Translations under genes and position numbers: made by a program
The notes under the pieces: model-generated
The model's input: only the letters and a program-made list of their open reading frames with translations
What the model was told of the DNA's origin: nothing
Databases searched by the model: none
Shown: one piece after another, positions 54,377 to 64,000 of the stretch
How the letters are laid out: every line of letters starts with the position of its first letter
How positions within the stretch are numbered: the first letter of the stretch is position 1
Origin: Sphingobium aromaticiconvertens
Lineage (GTDB): Bacteria > Pseudomonadota > Alphaproteobacteria > Sphingomonadales > Sphingomonadaceae
Length of the DNA: 64,000 nt
Direction of reading: 5' to 3'
NCBI RefSeq assembly: GCF_037154075.1
Contig: NZ_JBANRJ010000001.1
Location: 4,149,501-4,213,500 of the forward strand

Positions 54377-54859
54377 TTAATCGTCGCGCGAAACCTTTTC
54401 CTGCCGCTCGTGGCGCTCCTGCGCTTCTACAGTCATGGTCGCAATTGGGCGGGCTTCAAGGCGACCAAGCGAGATCGGCTCACCGGTTACTTCACAATAG
54501 CCATATTCACCATCCTCGATCCGGCGGAGCGCCGAATCGATCTTGGAAATGAGCTTGCGCTGGCGATCGCGGGTGCGCAGTTCGATCGACCAGTCGCTTT
54601 CGCTCGACGCGCGATCGTTAAGGTCAGGCTCTCGCAGTGGCTCGTTCTGGAGAACGGCAAGCGTGACCTCAGCTTCTGCCAAAATCTGCTTTTTCCAGGC
54701 CCACAGCCGCTGCCGAAAATATTCCAGCTGGCGGGGGTTCATGAAAGCCTCGTCTGCCGAGGGCTTATAATCCTGGGGTAGTTCGACGATCGACTTGGAC
54801 GCGATTTCCTTGCCTTTTTCGGCATTGACGTCTTTGTCGGCATTGACGAGCGATGCCAT
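54377..54859 (-). CDS. dksA: DksA-type RNA polymerase-binding transcription factor
   Basis: 160 residues from ATG at 54859. Two long helices form the coiled coil (RQLEYFRQRLWAWKKQIL, then ELRTRDRQRKLISKIDSALR), and the globular end has DGEYGYCEVTGEPISLGRLE and ARPIATMTVEAQERHE. DksA enters the RNA polymerase secondary channel and works with ppGpp. Of the four zinc cysteines only the first is kept (CEVT, then MTVEA), a pattern seen in alphaproteobacteria that suggests a zinc-free fold. A frame open upstream to 55027 is rejected since the extension has no family similarity. Confidence 0.92.
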   Translation of the reverse strand: MASLVNADKDVNAEKGKEIASKSIVELPQDYKPSADEAFMNPRQLEYFRQRLWAWKKQILAEAEVTLAVLQNEPLREPDLNDRASSESDWSIELRTRDRQRKLISKIDSALRRIEDGEYGYCEVTGEPISLGRLEARPIATMTVEAQERHERQEKVSRDD

Positions 54860-55308
54860 CTGGCTCTCCGAACTCGAAGGCAACGGTCGCTGGAAGTTCC
54901 CGGTGCCGTGACTATTGTTGAGCGGGCCTATAGCCAGCCCGGGGAGGCGACACAAGCGGGCATTGCGCCCAAACCGAACGAACCGCAGATGGCGAGAGGA
55001 TGGATCGAAGGGCGGATTGCGAATCAATCATTCTTCAGCCCTCGCCAGATCTCCCTCAGAGCCCGGCAATGACGCGCCACCGTCGTGCAACTCTTTACTT
55101 AGGCCGATCGAGCCGTTTCATAATGGGACGTTAACCATGAGCGTTCAGCAGTCATGGATATTTCACTCGACGCGGGACAAGCATTCAGGGTTAACGGCAT
55201 TGCAGTTAACGCTTTATTTTGCGTTCCTCGCGATAGGGAATGTCCGGTTGCCGTTACGTCGCCAATAGTTGGGTGAAGCAGCCAGACAAAATAACAAGAG
55301 TGGATCCT
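54860..55308. other. Intergenic region between dksA and the VPAPP-anchored protein gene
   Basis: About 450 bases between divergent genes with no credible gene on either strand. The first half is GC-rich dksA leader. The second half is AT-richer and holds TTAACCAT at 55131 and a TTAAC-N10-TTAAC pair at 55191-55210, followed by a T-rich stretch (GCTTTATTTTGCG) that may form the promoter of the plus-strand gene. Confidence 0.6.
55131..55210 (+). promoter_or_regulatory. Cluster of TTAAC words (CtrA-like) upstream of the VPAPP protein gene
   Basis: TTAACCAT at 55131-55138 equals the 8-mer CtrA half-site. Two further TTAAC words at 55191 and 55206 repeat the N10 spacing seen at 53254. Three GTTAAC words within 80 bases is more than expected in GC-rich DNA. 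Whether CtrA or another factor binds is inference. Confidence 0.35.
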
Positions 55309-56157
55309 ATGTCGGTTCGGATGGCTTTGGCAAAATTATGTGCGGCCACATGCGGCGGCGCCATCATTGGCGGCGGCGCGGTGCATATGGCGGACAGCCC
55401 TCGCCCGGCGATCATCCACTCGACCAAGAGCGTCAAGGCGACCTATCCGAAGAAGCGCTACGCCGTGCGGACGGTCAAGCGCCGCGTCGTGCGAACCGTG
55501 ACAAGCTGCGCGCCCTCGACCGTGACCGTCGCGACTCAGGCGGCTCCCATCCCCATGCCCGCGCCGATGATGGCGCCTGAAATCCCGATGTCGGGCGGCG
55601 GCGGCGCCGTACCCATCGTGATGGGTGGCAGCGGCGGCTTTGGCGGCGGCGGTTTCGTCGGCGGGTTCTTCGGCGGTGGGGGCGGCGGCAGCGGTGGCGG
55701 CAGCGTGGTCATCTCCTCGACCAGCAGTTCCACCGGCGGCATCAGCTCTTCGACCAGTTCGACCTCGGGGGGCGTATCCACTTCAACGGGCGGTGTTTCG
55801 ACGTCAACCTCGACCGGGGGCGTTTCGACATCCACCGGCGGCGTATCCACCTCAACCGGCGGTGTTTCGACCTCCAGTGGCAACGTCTCGACATCGAGCG
55901 GCAATGTCTCAACCTCTTCCGGGGTCAGCACCAGCTCTTCGACCAGTTCCTCATCTTCCACTTCCTCGTCCAGCTCTTCATCCACCAGCTCCAGCACGTC
56001 CTCGTCCACATCGAGCAGCAGTTCGGGCGGCAGCACCAGCACCGGTGGAACCGACGTGCCCGCGCCGCCGATGGTCCTGCTGTTCGGTGCGGCGGCCGCA
56101 GCGCTGGTCGCACGGCGCAGGTTTGCCGACCGGGCAAAGAAGAACGACGCGGCCTGA
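55309..56157 (+). CDS. Ser/Thr/Gly-rich surface protein with PEP-CTERM-like VPAPP anchor
   Basis: About 282 residues from ATG at 55309. An N-terminal hydrophobic segment (about 10-27) and a basic stretch (YAVRTVKRRVVRTV) lead into a Gly-rich part (95-132) and then about 110 residues of almost only Ser, Thr, Gly and Val, including heptad repeats GGVSTST. The C-terminus DVPAPPMVLLFGAAAAALVA followed by RRR is a tripartite sorting signal: VPxPP box, helix, arginines, resembling PEP-CTERM signals cut by exosortases or rhombosortases. A heavily glycosylatable, wall-spanning surface protein is likely. Similar proteins are common in sphingomonads without assigned function. Confidence 0.78.
   Translation: MSVRMALAKLCAATCGGAIIGGGAVHMADSPRPAIIHSTKSVKATYPKKRYAVRTVKRRVVRTVTSCAPSTVTVATQAAPIPMPAPMMAPEIPMSGGGGAVPIVMGGSGGFGGGGFVGGFFGGGGGGSGGGSVVISSTSSSTGGISSSTSSTSGGVSTSTGGVSTSTSTGGVSTSTGGVSTSTGGVSTSSGNVSTSSGNVSTSSGVSTSSSTSSSSSTSSSSSSSTSSSTSSSTSSSSSGGSTSTGGTDVPAPPMVLLFGAAAAALVARRRFADRAKKNDAA
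55768..55926 (+). repeat. Tandem 21-bp repeats in the Ser/Thr-rich coding region
   Basis: About seven imperfect units coding GGVSTST or GNVSTSS, with silent differences between copies (GGCGTATCCACCTCAACC, GGTGTTTCGACCTCC and the like). Copy number may vary between strains. It is in frame throughout. Confidence 0.75.
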
Positions 56158-56182
56158 TCCTTCGAATCGGTTGCTGATATGA

Positions 56183-56218
56183 AAAAGGGCGGCCCCGATC
56201 AGCCGGGTCCGCCCTTTT
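56183..56218. terminator. Bidirectional terminator between convergent genes
   Basis: AAAAGGGCGG and CCGCCCTTTT form a perfect 10-bp stem, with inner CCCG/CGGG pairing and T runs on both strands. It lies between the plus-strand VPAPP gene and the minus-strand gene at 56243, so serves both. Confidence 0.88.
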
Positions 56219-56242
56219 CTTTTCAGACTGACCGCTAGCCGG

Positions 56243-56683
56243 TCAGGCCTCGGCGATAATCTTCTCAATCTCTGGCACCGGATGATTGGCGAGATCCTTG
56301 GCGATCTCTCCCACCAGCCGATCCTGCACGGTCCTATGATAATATTTGCGCATCTCACCCAGCGTAGGGGGCGGCGCAACGATGATGAGCTTTTCAAAAT
56401 CATTCGCGAGCGCGCGCCGCTTGAGCATATCCGCAGCCTCTACCGCAAAGCGATGCTCCTCAAGATCGTGGAAGTTGACCTGTTCCACCGCGCTCTGGCG
56501 GCTGCCCATGGGGGATGAAGCGCGCCCAGCCGCGTCGGAGGCCTGATCGCGGTCGGCGGGATTCTCCTGATGCCGCACCGTTTCCGCCTCCAACTGGGGG
56601 AAGGCTCGGTCGCCCTTGTTGCGGAAGACAAGTATCTTTCGGCCGTCCGCCACCATCACCAGCGCGTCATGGTCTATATGCAT
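56243..56683 (-). CDS. Host attachment family protein
   Basis: 146 residues from ATG at 56683, GGAGAAGG upstream. HDALVMVADGRKILVFRNKG at the start, FAVEAADMLKRRALANDFEKLIIVAPP (first part FAVEAADMLKRR) in the middle, and GEIAKDLANHPVPEIEKII at the end are typical of the protein required for attachment to host cells family (baeRF-like, eRF1 domain-related). The original link is to plant attachment in Agrobacterium, but members are general in alphaproteobacteria. Confidence 0.85.
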   Translation of the reverse strand: MHIDHDALVMVADGRKILVFRNKGDRAFPQLEAETVRHQENPADRDQASDAAGRASSPMGSRQSAVEQVNFHDLEEHRFAVEAADMLKRRALANDFEKLIIVAPPPTLGEMRKYYHRTVQDRLVGEIAKDLANHPVPEIEKIIAEA

Positions 56684-56705
56684 CGCCTTCTCCTTTTTGC
56701 TGTGA

Positions 56706-58085
<1,380 letters not shown>

Positions 58086-58114
58086 CCCGCTCGAACGAAC
58101 GGAATGAGGACTCC

Positions 58115-58879
58115 ATGCGTATCCTGCTGACCAATGACGATGGCGTGTTCGCGCCGGGCCTGAAGGTACTGGAGGCAATCGCGCGGACATTGTCCGATGA
58201 TATCTGGATCGTCGCGCCGCATGACGAACAGTCCGGCGCGGGCCACAGCTTGACGCTGACCCGCCCCTTGCGCGTCCGCAAACATGGCGAGCAGCATTAC
58301 AGCGTCACAGGCACGCCGACCGATGCGGTGATGATGGCGGTCGGGCATCTGATGAAAGACACGCCCCCTGACCTGATCCTGTCCGGCGTCAATCGCGGGG
58401 CAAATCTGGCCGAAGACGTCACCTATTCGGGCACGGTGTCCGCCGCGATGGAGGGCGCCATTTCCGGCATCCGTTCGATCGCGCTCAGTCAGGTCTATGC
58501 GCGGGAGGGGATGGGCGACGCGGTGCCCTTTGCCGCTGCACAGGCGTGGGGCGAACGCGTGCTGCGACCGCTGATCGCGCTGCCGCATGAGCGCCGCCTG
58601 TTGTTCAACGTCAACTTCCCGGCGATCGAACCCGACGCGATCAAGGGCGTGAAGGTCGTGCGGCAGGGCTTCCACGACGTCGATCGCACCCGAATCGTCG
58701 AGCAGACCGATCCGCGCGGCTATCGTTATTACTGGTTCGGCCTTGGTCCCAGCGACGCGATGCCCGAAGGGAGCGACCTGGCCGCAATCGCGCAAGGCTA
58801 TGTGACCGTGACGCCCCTGCATTACGATCTGACGCAGGATTCGGCGATGGCCTCGACAACAGCGGCTTTCGCACAATAG
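58115..58879 (+). CDS. surE: 5'/3'-nucleotidase SurE
   Basis: 254 residues. MRILLTNDDGVFAPGLKVLE carries the metal-binding D8-D9, VAPHDEQSGAGHSLTLTRPL the conserved Ser/Gly loop, and LSGVNRGANLAEDVTYSGTV the Asn ligand. It removes phosphate from nucleoside monophosphates and is linked to stress survival. It lies 29 bases after serS with a GAGG ribosome site. Confidence 0.97.
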   Translation: MRILLTNDDGVFAPGLKVLEAIARTLSDDIWIVAPHDEQSGAGHSLTLTRPLRVRKHGEQHYSVTGTPTDAVMMAVGHLMKDTPPDLILSGVNRGANLAEDVTYSGTVSAAMEGAISGIRSIALSQVYAREGMGDAVPFAAAQAWGERVLRPLIALPHERRLLFNVNFPAIEPDAIKGVKVVRQGFHDVDRTRIVEQTDPRGYRYYWFGLGPSDAMPEGSDLAAIAQGYVTVTPLHYDLTQDSAMASTTAAFAQ

Positions 58880-59012
58880 AACAACACCGGGCGCAAGGGT
58901 GAGGTGATCGGCCTGCCGGGCGATAGCGGTTATGCCACACACCCAAGCTACATTTCGAATTGCGAAAGGACCGCGCGCCCGTGAACCCCCTCACCCAGTT
59001 GCCCGGTCAGCC

Positions 59013-60074
59013 ATGAGGATCGATAATCGCCCATCCCCTGCCCCCATGGCGGGGCTGTTGCGGCGGCGGTCGTCCATGCCGATGTGGATGGATCTGGCGT
59101 GGAGGGTGGGATTGGTCGTTGGCCTTATCTCGCTGGTGCTGTTGCTCCACTGGGTCGGACGCGACGGGTTGCGCGATAATCTGGACAATCAGATCAGCTT
59201 TATCGACGTCCTCTATTTTACCACCGTAACGGTTACGACGGTGGGCTATGGCGACATCGTGCCGGTGTCGCCCGAAGCCCGGCTGTTCGAGGCGCTGTTG
59301 GTGACGCCGATTCGGCTGTTCGTCTGGATCATTTTCCTCGGCACCGCCTATAACCTCTTTCTCCGCAACATCCTCTACAGGTGGCGCATGGCCCGTATTC
59401 AAGCCGATTTGCACAATCATATCGTCGTCACCGGATTCGGCACCAGCGGGTCCGAAGCGGTCCACGAACTGCTGGCGCGCGGCACCGACCCGAGCGAAAT
59501 CGTCGTGATCGACCCGAGTGAACGCGCGCTGGGCGAGGCCGAGACGCTGGGATGCAACATATTATGCGGCGATTCGACGCGCGATCGCACGCTGAAGGAC
59601 GTGCAGATCCATCGTGCCCGGTCGATGATCGTATCGGCGGGACGGGACGACACCTCGATCCTCATCACCCTGACCGCCCGCCACCTGGCCCCGCGCATGC
59701 CGATCAGCATTGTGGTACGGAACGAGGATAATGAATTGCCTGCGCGGCAGGCGGGCGCAACCACGGTCATCAATCCCGTCAGCTTTGCCGGACTGCTGCT
59801 GGCTGGCAGTACGACGGGGCCGCATATTGCCGATTATATGGCGGATCTGGCAGCTTCCGGGGGGCGGGTAAAGCTCAACGAGCGCGGCGTCCTTCCGCAA
59901 GAAATTGGCGGTCCGCTGTCCGCCATTGCGACGGGCCTGGGCGTGCGCATCTATCGCGAGAATAGCCCGATCGGCTTTTGGGAAGAGGGCGCCAAGGCGC
60001 TCCAGACCGGCGACAAGATCGTAGAGATCGTCGCGGGAAATGGCTCGAACGAGCCTCGGACGGACGAGACATAA
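59013..60074 (+). CDS. Two-TM potassium channel with cytosolic RCK (TrkA-N) domain
   Basis: 353 residues from ATG at 59013 (MRIDNRPSP). First helix about 30-48, pore loop with the K+ selectivity filter TVGYGD at 76-81 (TVTVTTVGYGDIVP), second helix about 98-118, then a RCK domain starting HIVVTGFGTSGSEAV (about 136-150) with the GxGxxG nucleotide loop and VIDPSERALGEAE. A MthK-like ligand-gated potassium channel is the best description. The position after surE and before rimO is common in sphingomonads, by my recollection. Confidence 0.88.
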   Translation: MRIDNRPSPAPMAGLLRRRSSMPMWMDLAWRVGLVVGLISLVLLLHWVGRDGLRDNLDNQISFIDVLYFTTVTVTTVGYGDIVPVSPEARLFEALLVTPIRLFVWIIFLGTAYNLFLRNILYRWRMARIQADLHNHIVVTGFGTSGSEAVHELLARGTDPSEIVVIDPSERALGEAETLGCNILCGDSTRDRTLKDVQIHRARSMIVSAGRDDTSILITLTARHLAPRMPISIVVRNEDNELPARQAGATTVINPVSFAGLLLAGSTTGPHIADYMADLAASGGRVKLNERGVLPQEIGGPLSAIATGLGVRIYRENSPIGFWEEGAKALQTGDKIVEIVAGNGSNEPRTDET

Positions 60075-60132
60075 CGACCCGCCGAACGCCTGCGTGACAT
60101 TTGCCGCATAAATCCCTATGTGCGCGGCAATC

Positions 60133-61506
60133 ATGGCAACGATATTTCCCGAACCGCCGAAAGTCGGCATGGTGTCGCTCGGCTGTCCCAAGGCTCTTGT
60201 GGACAGCGAACGCATCCTTACGAAGCTGCGCTCCGATGGCTATCAGATGTCCGCCGACTATGCCGGCGCCGACGTCGTGCTGGTCAACACCTGCGGCTTT
60301 CTCGATTCCGCCAAGGAAGAATCGCTGGAGGCCATCGGCGAAGCGATCGCTGAAAATGGCCGTGTCATCGTCACCGGCTGCATGGGCAATGAGGCGGAAT
60401 TGATCCGCGCGCGCTTCCCGAGCGTGCTGGCTGTCACCGGCGCGCATCAATATGAGCAGGTCGTCAATGCGGTGCATGAGGCATCGCCGCCCGTGCCCAA
60501 CGCGTTTATCGACCTGGTGCCCGAGGGCGGGCTGAAGCTGACGCCGCGCCACTATAGCTATTTGAAGATTTCCGAAGGCTGCAACCATCGCTGCTCCTTC
60601 TGCATCATCCCCTCGATTCGTGGCGACCTGGTGTCGCGGCGCATCGACGCGGTGTTGCGTGAGGCGGAGAAGCTGGTGCATGCGGGCACGAAAGAATTGC
60701 TGGTTATCAGCCAGGATACTTCGGCCTATGGCGTCGATACAAAGCACGAATCGCGCCAGTGGAAGGGCCGTGATGTACGTGCGCACATGACCGACATGGC
60801 GCGCGAACTGGGGCAGTTGCGGACCGCCGAAGGGCGTGCCCCCTGGGTGCGGCTGCACTATGTCTATCCCTATCCCCACGTCGATCAGGTCATCCCGCTG
60901 ATGGCCGACGGATTGCTGACCCCCTATCTGGACATTCCGTTTCAGCATGCCAGCCCCAAGGTCTTGAAGCTGATGAAGCGTCCGGCCAATGAGGCCAAGG
61001 TGCTGGATCGCATCCACAAATGGCGGGGCATTTGCCCGGACCTGACAATCCGCTCCAGCTTCGTCGTCGGTTTCCCGGGCGAGACGGAAGAGGATTTCCA
61101 GTATCTGCTCGACTGGCTGGATGAGGCGCAACTCGATCGCGTGGGCGCCTTCCGGTTCGAGGCTGTCGAAGGCGCGGCGGCCAACGCCCTGCCCGACGCT
61201 GTGCCCGAAGAGGTCAAGGAAGAACGCTATCAGCGGATCATGGAGCGCACCGCCGCCATTTCCGCTGCCAAGCTGACCGCCAAGGTCGGCCGCACCCTGC
61301 CCGTCATCCTGGACGAAGTGGGCGACCCTGACGAGGAAGATGGCAGCATCGGCGGCACCGCTCGTAGTCAGGCCGACGCGCCGGAGATCGACGGCAACGT
61401 CTTCCTGCGTGATCTGCCTGCGGGGCTAAAGGCAGGCGATATTGTGGACGTTGTGATCGAGGATGCGGACGATCATGACCTCTATGGCGTGCCTGTGGCG
61501 GCATAA
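60133..61506 (+). CDS. rimO: Ribosomal protein S12 methylthiotransferase
   Basis: 457 residues from ATG at 60133; ATG at 60118 is an alternative, neither with a clear ribosome site. Adds a methylthio group to Asp of ribosomal protein S12. The N-terminal MTTase domain has [17 protein letters not shown] and three cluster cysteines, including VNTCGF and VTGCMG. The radical SAM motif is [21 protein letters not shown] is also typical, and a TRAM domain closes the protein (about 385-450). Confidence 0.95.
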   Translation: MATIFPEPPKVGMVSLGCPKALVDSERILTKLRSDGYQMSADYAGADVVLVNTCGFLDSAKEESLEAIGEAIAENGRVIVTGCMGNEAELIRARFPSVLAVTGAHQYEQVVNAVHEASPPVPNAFIDLVPEGGLKLTPRHYSYLKISEGCNHRCSFCIIPSIRGDLVSRRIDAVLREAEKLVHAGTKELLVISQDTSAYGVDTKHESRQWKGRDVRAHMTDMARELGQLRTAEGRAPWVRLHYVYPYPHVDQVIPLMADGLLTPYLDIPFQHASPKVLKLMKRPANEAKVLDRIHKWRGICPDLTIRSSFVVGFPGETEEDFQYLLDWLDEAQLDRVGAFRFEAVEGAAANALPDAVPEEVKEERYQRIMERTAAISAAKLTAKVGRTLPVILDEVGDPDEEDGSIGGTARSQADAPEIDGNVFLRDLPAGLKAGDIVDVVIEDADDHDLYGVPVAA

Positions 61507-61527
61507 GCTGCGCTCAGCAGAATCGAG

Positions 61528-62388
61528 TCACCGTGCCGCGATGAAGCCGTCCTGATACTCGGTCTTGATCGCCGCGCGCATGGCGGCATCAACGGGCAGC
61601 ACCACATCGTAGCTGCCCTCCGAATAGGGGCCAGCGCTATAGGGCGCAACGACGACGGTGACAGCGTCGATCAACTTGCTATCCTTTGACGTGGGCACCA
61701 GCACCTCTTTCATCGGGTCGATGCACTTGGTGAAATCATCATCGCCACGCACCACCGGCGCACCGCGCTTTTCCGCACGCTCCTTGTCCAGAGCGGCGCA
61801 GAATTGGTCATGAATCGCGGCGGCGAAAGCGTCGGATGAGGTCATCACCATGGCCATATTGGTTTCACGGTTCCGTGCCTTGTCCCACAATAGAGGCTCA
61901 TAGCCGGTCATGCCGTGTGCGCCGCCCGTGAAGACATAGGTTTGTGATTCGAGCGACAGAAAGCGCGGCGTGTCCGCTTTCACGCTCCAGCGCGTTTCCA
62001 AACTATAGGTGCGGAAGGGAAAGCCAGCCTGCTTCGCCGATTTCGCATCGTTCTGGGCCATCTTGAGCGCATCGGTCTTTGCCGCCGTCATCGCCTTGTC
62101 GAATTTCGTCACCAGCGCGGGTACGGCCGCCGCCTGGGCCGGATAGGCATACAGAAATTCTAGCAGATCGGTCTTTTCGCTCTGCACGAACGCCTTGGCC
62201 GACGACGCGGGCAATGGCGTACCCGCCATTCGCTCGGCAAAGCGGGCGGCTACGGCATTGGTCGTGGCATTACCCTCAACCGCCTGATTATCCGGCTCGT
62301 TCGAACAGGCCGATACAATCAGGATCGCGACCAGCGCCGGCGACGCCTTTCCTATTCTGGCCCACGCCAGACCATCCCTGCCCTGCAT
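61528..62388 (-). CDS. DUF3298/RsiV-type lipoprotein
   Basis: 286 residues from ATG at 62388, whose A is shared with the stop of the upstream small gene (TGATG). The signal ends LIVSACSN, a lipobox. FRTYSLETRWSVKADTPRFL, SLESQTYVFTGGAHGMTGYE and the C-terminal YSAGPYSEGSYDVVLP fit the DUF3298 (with DUF4163-like front) family of periplasmic proteins, related to PdaC/RsiV ectodomains. Function unknown; lysozyme or wall-fragment binding is known for RsiV but cannot be assumed here. Confidence 0.8.
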   Translation of the reverse strand: MQGRDGLAWARIGKASPALVAILIVSACSNEPDNQAVEGNATTNAVAARFAERMAGTPLPASSAKAFVQSEKTDLLEFLYAYPAQAAAVPALVTKFDKAMTAAKTDALKMAQNDAKSAKQAGFPFRTYSLETRWSVKADTPRFLSLESQTYVFTGGAHGMTGYEPLLWDKARNRETNMAMVMTSSDAFAAAIHDQFCAALDKERAEKRGAPVVRGDDDFTKCIDPMKEVLVPTSKDSKLIDAVTVVVAPYSAGPYSEGSYDVVLPVDAAMRAAIKTEYQDGFIAAR

Positions 62389-62588
62389 CAATGCGCGGTC
62401 GCAACCTGACACCGTTCGCTCAACGCCTTGCGAGCAAAGCTGCTTTCCAGCGCACGGGCGGCATTGGGCCAGCCTTCGGCGATCAGCGCGCGCTCCACCG
62501 CATGGGCATTTTCGAATTTTCCACTGTCGGCCAATATATAGGCGCGGTCACGCGCAGCCTGAAGACCGCGATCATTCTGGTGAAACAT
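62388..62588 (-). CDS. Small conserved-type hypothetical protein
   Basis: 66 residues, with an AAGGAGAG ribosome site before the ATG. Helical and soluble (GLQAARDRAYILADSG, VERALIAEGWPNAARAL). I do not know a named family. It is coupled to the lipoprotein gene by a shared base. Its only cysteine is near the end. Confidence 0.65.
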   Translation of the reverse strand: MFHQNDRGLQAARDRAYILADSGKFENAHAVERALIAEGWPNAARALESSFARKALSERCQVATAH

Positions 62589-62740
62589 GGCTCACTCTCC
62601 TTATGCTCTATGCATTACAAGCTAGTCCTCCACAGGCACACATGCAAATGGCGCGCGCGGTGAATTGAAAGGACCAAGCGACGAAAAAGGCTGTTGTTCC
62701 CGTCCCTGTTCATATTTTCTGTCGGCCCATGCGCTCATGA

Positions 62741-62780
62741 GCGGAAAACCGGTTCCCACTTTTCCGCGCGATGCTCTAGA
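62741..62780 (+). repeat. Partial copy (C) of the interspersed palindromic repeat
   Basis: About 40 bases (GCGGAAAACCGGTTCCCACT, then TTTCCGCGCGATGCTCTA) match one half of the repeats at 24144 and 43934. It sits just upstream of the M17 peptidase gene, so may have brought or altered its leader. Confidence 0.7.
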
Positions 62781-62789
62781 CACTTTGGC

Positions 62790-64000
62790 ATGACCGATTA
62801 TTCCAATTTACTGAAAGCCGACCAGAGCCAGAGCGCTCGTTCCATCCATCTGATAGACGCAGATAGCCTCGATACCTGGCTGGGAGGCCAACCGAACCAC
62901 GTGCGCGGCGCTGTTGCCGCGCATCGCTTCAACGGGAAGCCAGGCGAGATCGCGATCCTGCCGGGCGAGGCAGGCGACGACTGGTCAGCCATCGCCGGGG
63001 TCAAGGATGCCACGAAGCTGGGCAATTGGTGCCTGGCGAAGCTCGCCGAAACCTTACCCGAGGGTGCCTATCGCCTGAACAATGGAAAAGCCGGCGCGGC
63101 GGCGCTGGGATGGCTGACCGCCCATTATAGCTTCAATCGCTATCGCAAGGCGGAGGGTGCGACCGGCCCGCGCGTGCTGCTGACCAAAGAGGTCGCGCAG
63201 ATTGAAGGGCATGTGCGGATGGCGCAGGCCATCGCGCTGGTCCGCGACCTCGTCAATACGCCAGCCGCGGACATGGGACCGCCCGATCTGGAACGCGCCG
63301 CGAGCGAACTGGCCACCAGTTTTGGCGCGCGTCTGACGGTGACGCGCGGCGATGCGCTGGAAACGGGCTTTCCGATGATCCATGGGGTCGGCAAGGCGGC
63401 GGAAAAACCCTTCTCCCCGCGCCTTATCGAACTCCATTGGGGCGACGAGACGGCACCACGCGTCGCGATCATCGGCAAGGGCATCTGCTTCGACAGCGGC
63501 GGGCTGGATATCAAACCATCGGCCGGCATGCGGCTGATGAAGAAGGATATGGGCGGCGCGGCCCACGCGCTGGCTCTGGCAAGGCTGGTGATGGATAGCC
63601 GGATGCCAGTGCGCCTGCACCTGCTGATCCCCGCGGCTGAAAACGCAATCAGCGGCAATGCCTTTCGTCCCGGCGACATATTGGCCAGCCGCAAGGGGTT
63701 AACGGTCGAAATCGGCAATACCGATGCTGAAGGACGGCTGGTGCTGGGCGACGCACTGACGAAGGCGGGCGAGGATACGCCTGAACTGATCATCGACTTT
63801 GCGACACTGACGGGGGCCGCCCGCGTGGCGCTGGGACCAGACCTTCCCGCCCTGTTCACCGACGACGAGGCGCTGGCAACGGACATGGCAGCGGCCAGCC
63901 GCGACGCCGACGATCCAACATGGCGGTTGCCGCTTTGGGATCCCTATGCCGATATGCTCAAGTCCGACATTGCCGACATCAACAATGCGGGCGAAGGCGG
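62790..64000 (+). CDS. Leucyl aminopeptidase family (M17) metallopeptidase, N-terminal part; runs off the window
   Basis: About 403 residues are visible from ATG at 62790 (MTDYSNLLK), with no stop before base 64000. The catalytic M17 domain is clear: AIIGKGICFDSGGLDIKPSA (metal-binding Lys/Asp), MKKDMGGAAHALALARL and the family signature NTDAEGRLVLGDAL, then IDFATLTGAARVALG. The N-terminal domain is shorter and less conserved than in PepA, as in the DUF-type alphaproteobacterial subgroup. It removes N-terminal residues from peptides with two divalent metals in the cytoplasm. Confidence 0.92.
   Translation, partial: MTDYSNLLKADQSQSARSIHLIDADSLDTWLGGQPNHVRGAVAAHRFNGKPGEIAILPGEAGDDWSAIAGVKDATKLGNWCLAKLAETLPEGAYRLNNGKAGAAALGWLTAHYSFNRYRKAEGATGPRVLLTKEVAQIEGHVRMAQAIALVRDLVNTPAADMGPPDLERAASELATSFGARLTVTRGDALETGFPMIHGVGKAAEKPFSPRLIELHWGDETAPRVAIIGKGICFDSGGLDIKPSAGMRLMKKDMGGAAHALALARLVMDSRMPVRLHLLIPAAENAISGNAFRPGDILASRKGLTVEIGNTDAEGRLVLGDALTKAGEDTPELIIDFATLTGAARVALGPDLPALFTDDEALATDMAAASRDADDPTWRLPLWDPYADMLKSDIADINNAGEG

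Noticed and set aside
54860..55027. N-terminal extension of dksA by 56 residues
   Set aside because: The extension has no DksA-like character and the ATG at 54859 gives the usual family length.
55768..55926. Regular short repeats that could suggest a CRISPR or minisatellite
   Set aside because: Continuous in frame as GGVSTST heptads of a protein; no unique spacers.

Overview
The window is high-GC alphaproteobacterial DNA, most likely from a sphingomonad (Sphingobium, Sphingomonas or a close relative). This rests on the housekeeping content on the right (a DUF1465/RcdA-type protein beside YdcH/DUF465 proteins, a DksA whose zinc finger has lost most cysteines, and serS-surE-K+ channel-rimO), on the sphingan-like style of the exopolysaccharide (EPS) genes on the left, and on short interspersed repeats that begin and end with TAGAGC/GCTCTA. 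No tRNA, rRNA, CRISPR array or prophage was seen.

Bases 1 to about 40,700 are a large, mosaic surface-polysaccharide region. From the left it holds: the N-terminal part of a type I secretion ABC transporter; a Wzx flippase; a divergent 1219-residue RTX protein carrying a GH12 beta-glucanase-like domain; an OafA-type acyltransferase; a minus-strand block GT2 / Wzx / Wzy / polysaccharide lyase lipoprotein / GT4; a plus-strand block GT4 / Wzy / GT4 / transglutaminase-like protease; a minus-strand block PssD / PssE / GT4; a GT2 and a second OafA acyltransferase that overlap tail to tail; a SleB-type cell-wall hydrolase and small proteins; then an export block (OPX lipoprotein, unknown secreted protein, outer-membrane barrel). 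The barrel gene is interrupted at its last strand by an IS3-family insertion. A WecG/TagA/CpsF (GT26) transferase, a Tat-exported GH5 glucanase with an unknown partner, a third Wzx/Wzy pair with a GT2, and UDP-glucose dehydrogenase plus UDP-glucuronate epimerase complete the region. Three Wzx-like and three Wzy-like proteins, two acyltransferases and three polysaccharide-degrading enzymes suggest more than one polymer, or one polymer with a trimming and release system. No Wzc-type co-polymerase and no priming phosphoglycosyltransferase is visible, so the set is incomplete within the window.

Bases 40,700 to 64,000 are mostly conserved core genes: an EF-hand protein, purB, a LapA-like membrane protein, pyrF, an opacity-type outer-membrane protein, sdaA-tamB-tamA as overlapping minus-strand genes, RcdA-like, two YdcH-like proteins, a PilZ protein, dksA, a Ser/Thr/Gly-rich protein with a VPAPP C-terminal anchor resembling PEP-CTERM, a host-attachment-type protein, serS, surE, a two-TM K+ channel with RCK domain, rimO, a DUF3298-type lipoprotein and the start of an M17 aminopeptidase.

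Items most worth a second look: the RTX/GH12/cadherin enzyme next to a type I exporter; the IS that clips the export barrel and carries a perfect hairpin over its own transposase start; the threefold Wzx/Wzy redundancy; the unknown proteins at 26532, 30986 and 33404 inside the EPS cluster; and a shared TTAAC-N10-TTAAC pattern upstream of two unlinked genes. All functions are inferred from reading the sequence; no database search was possible.
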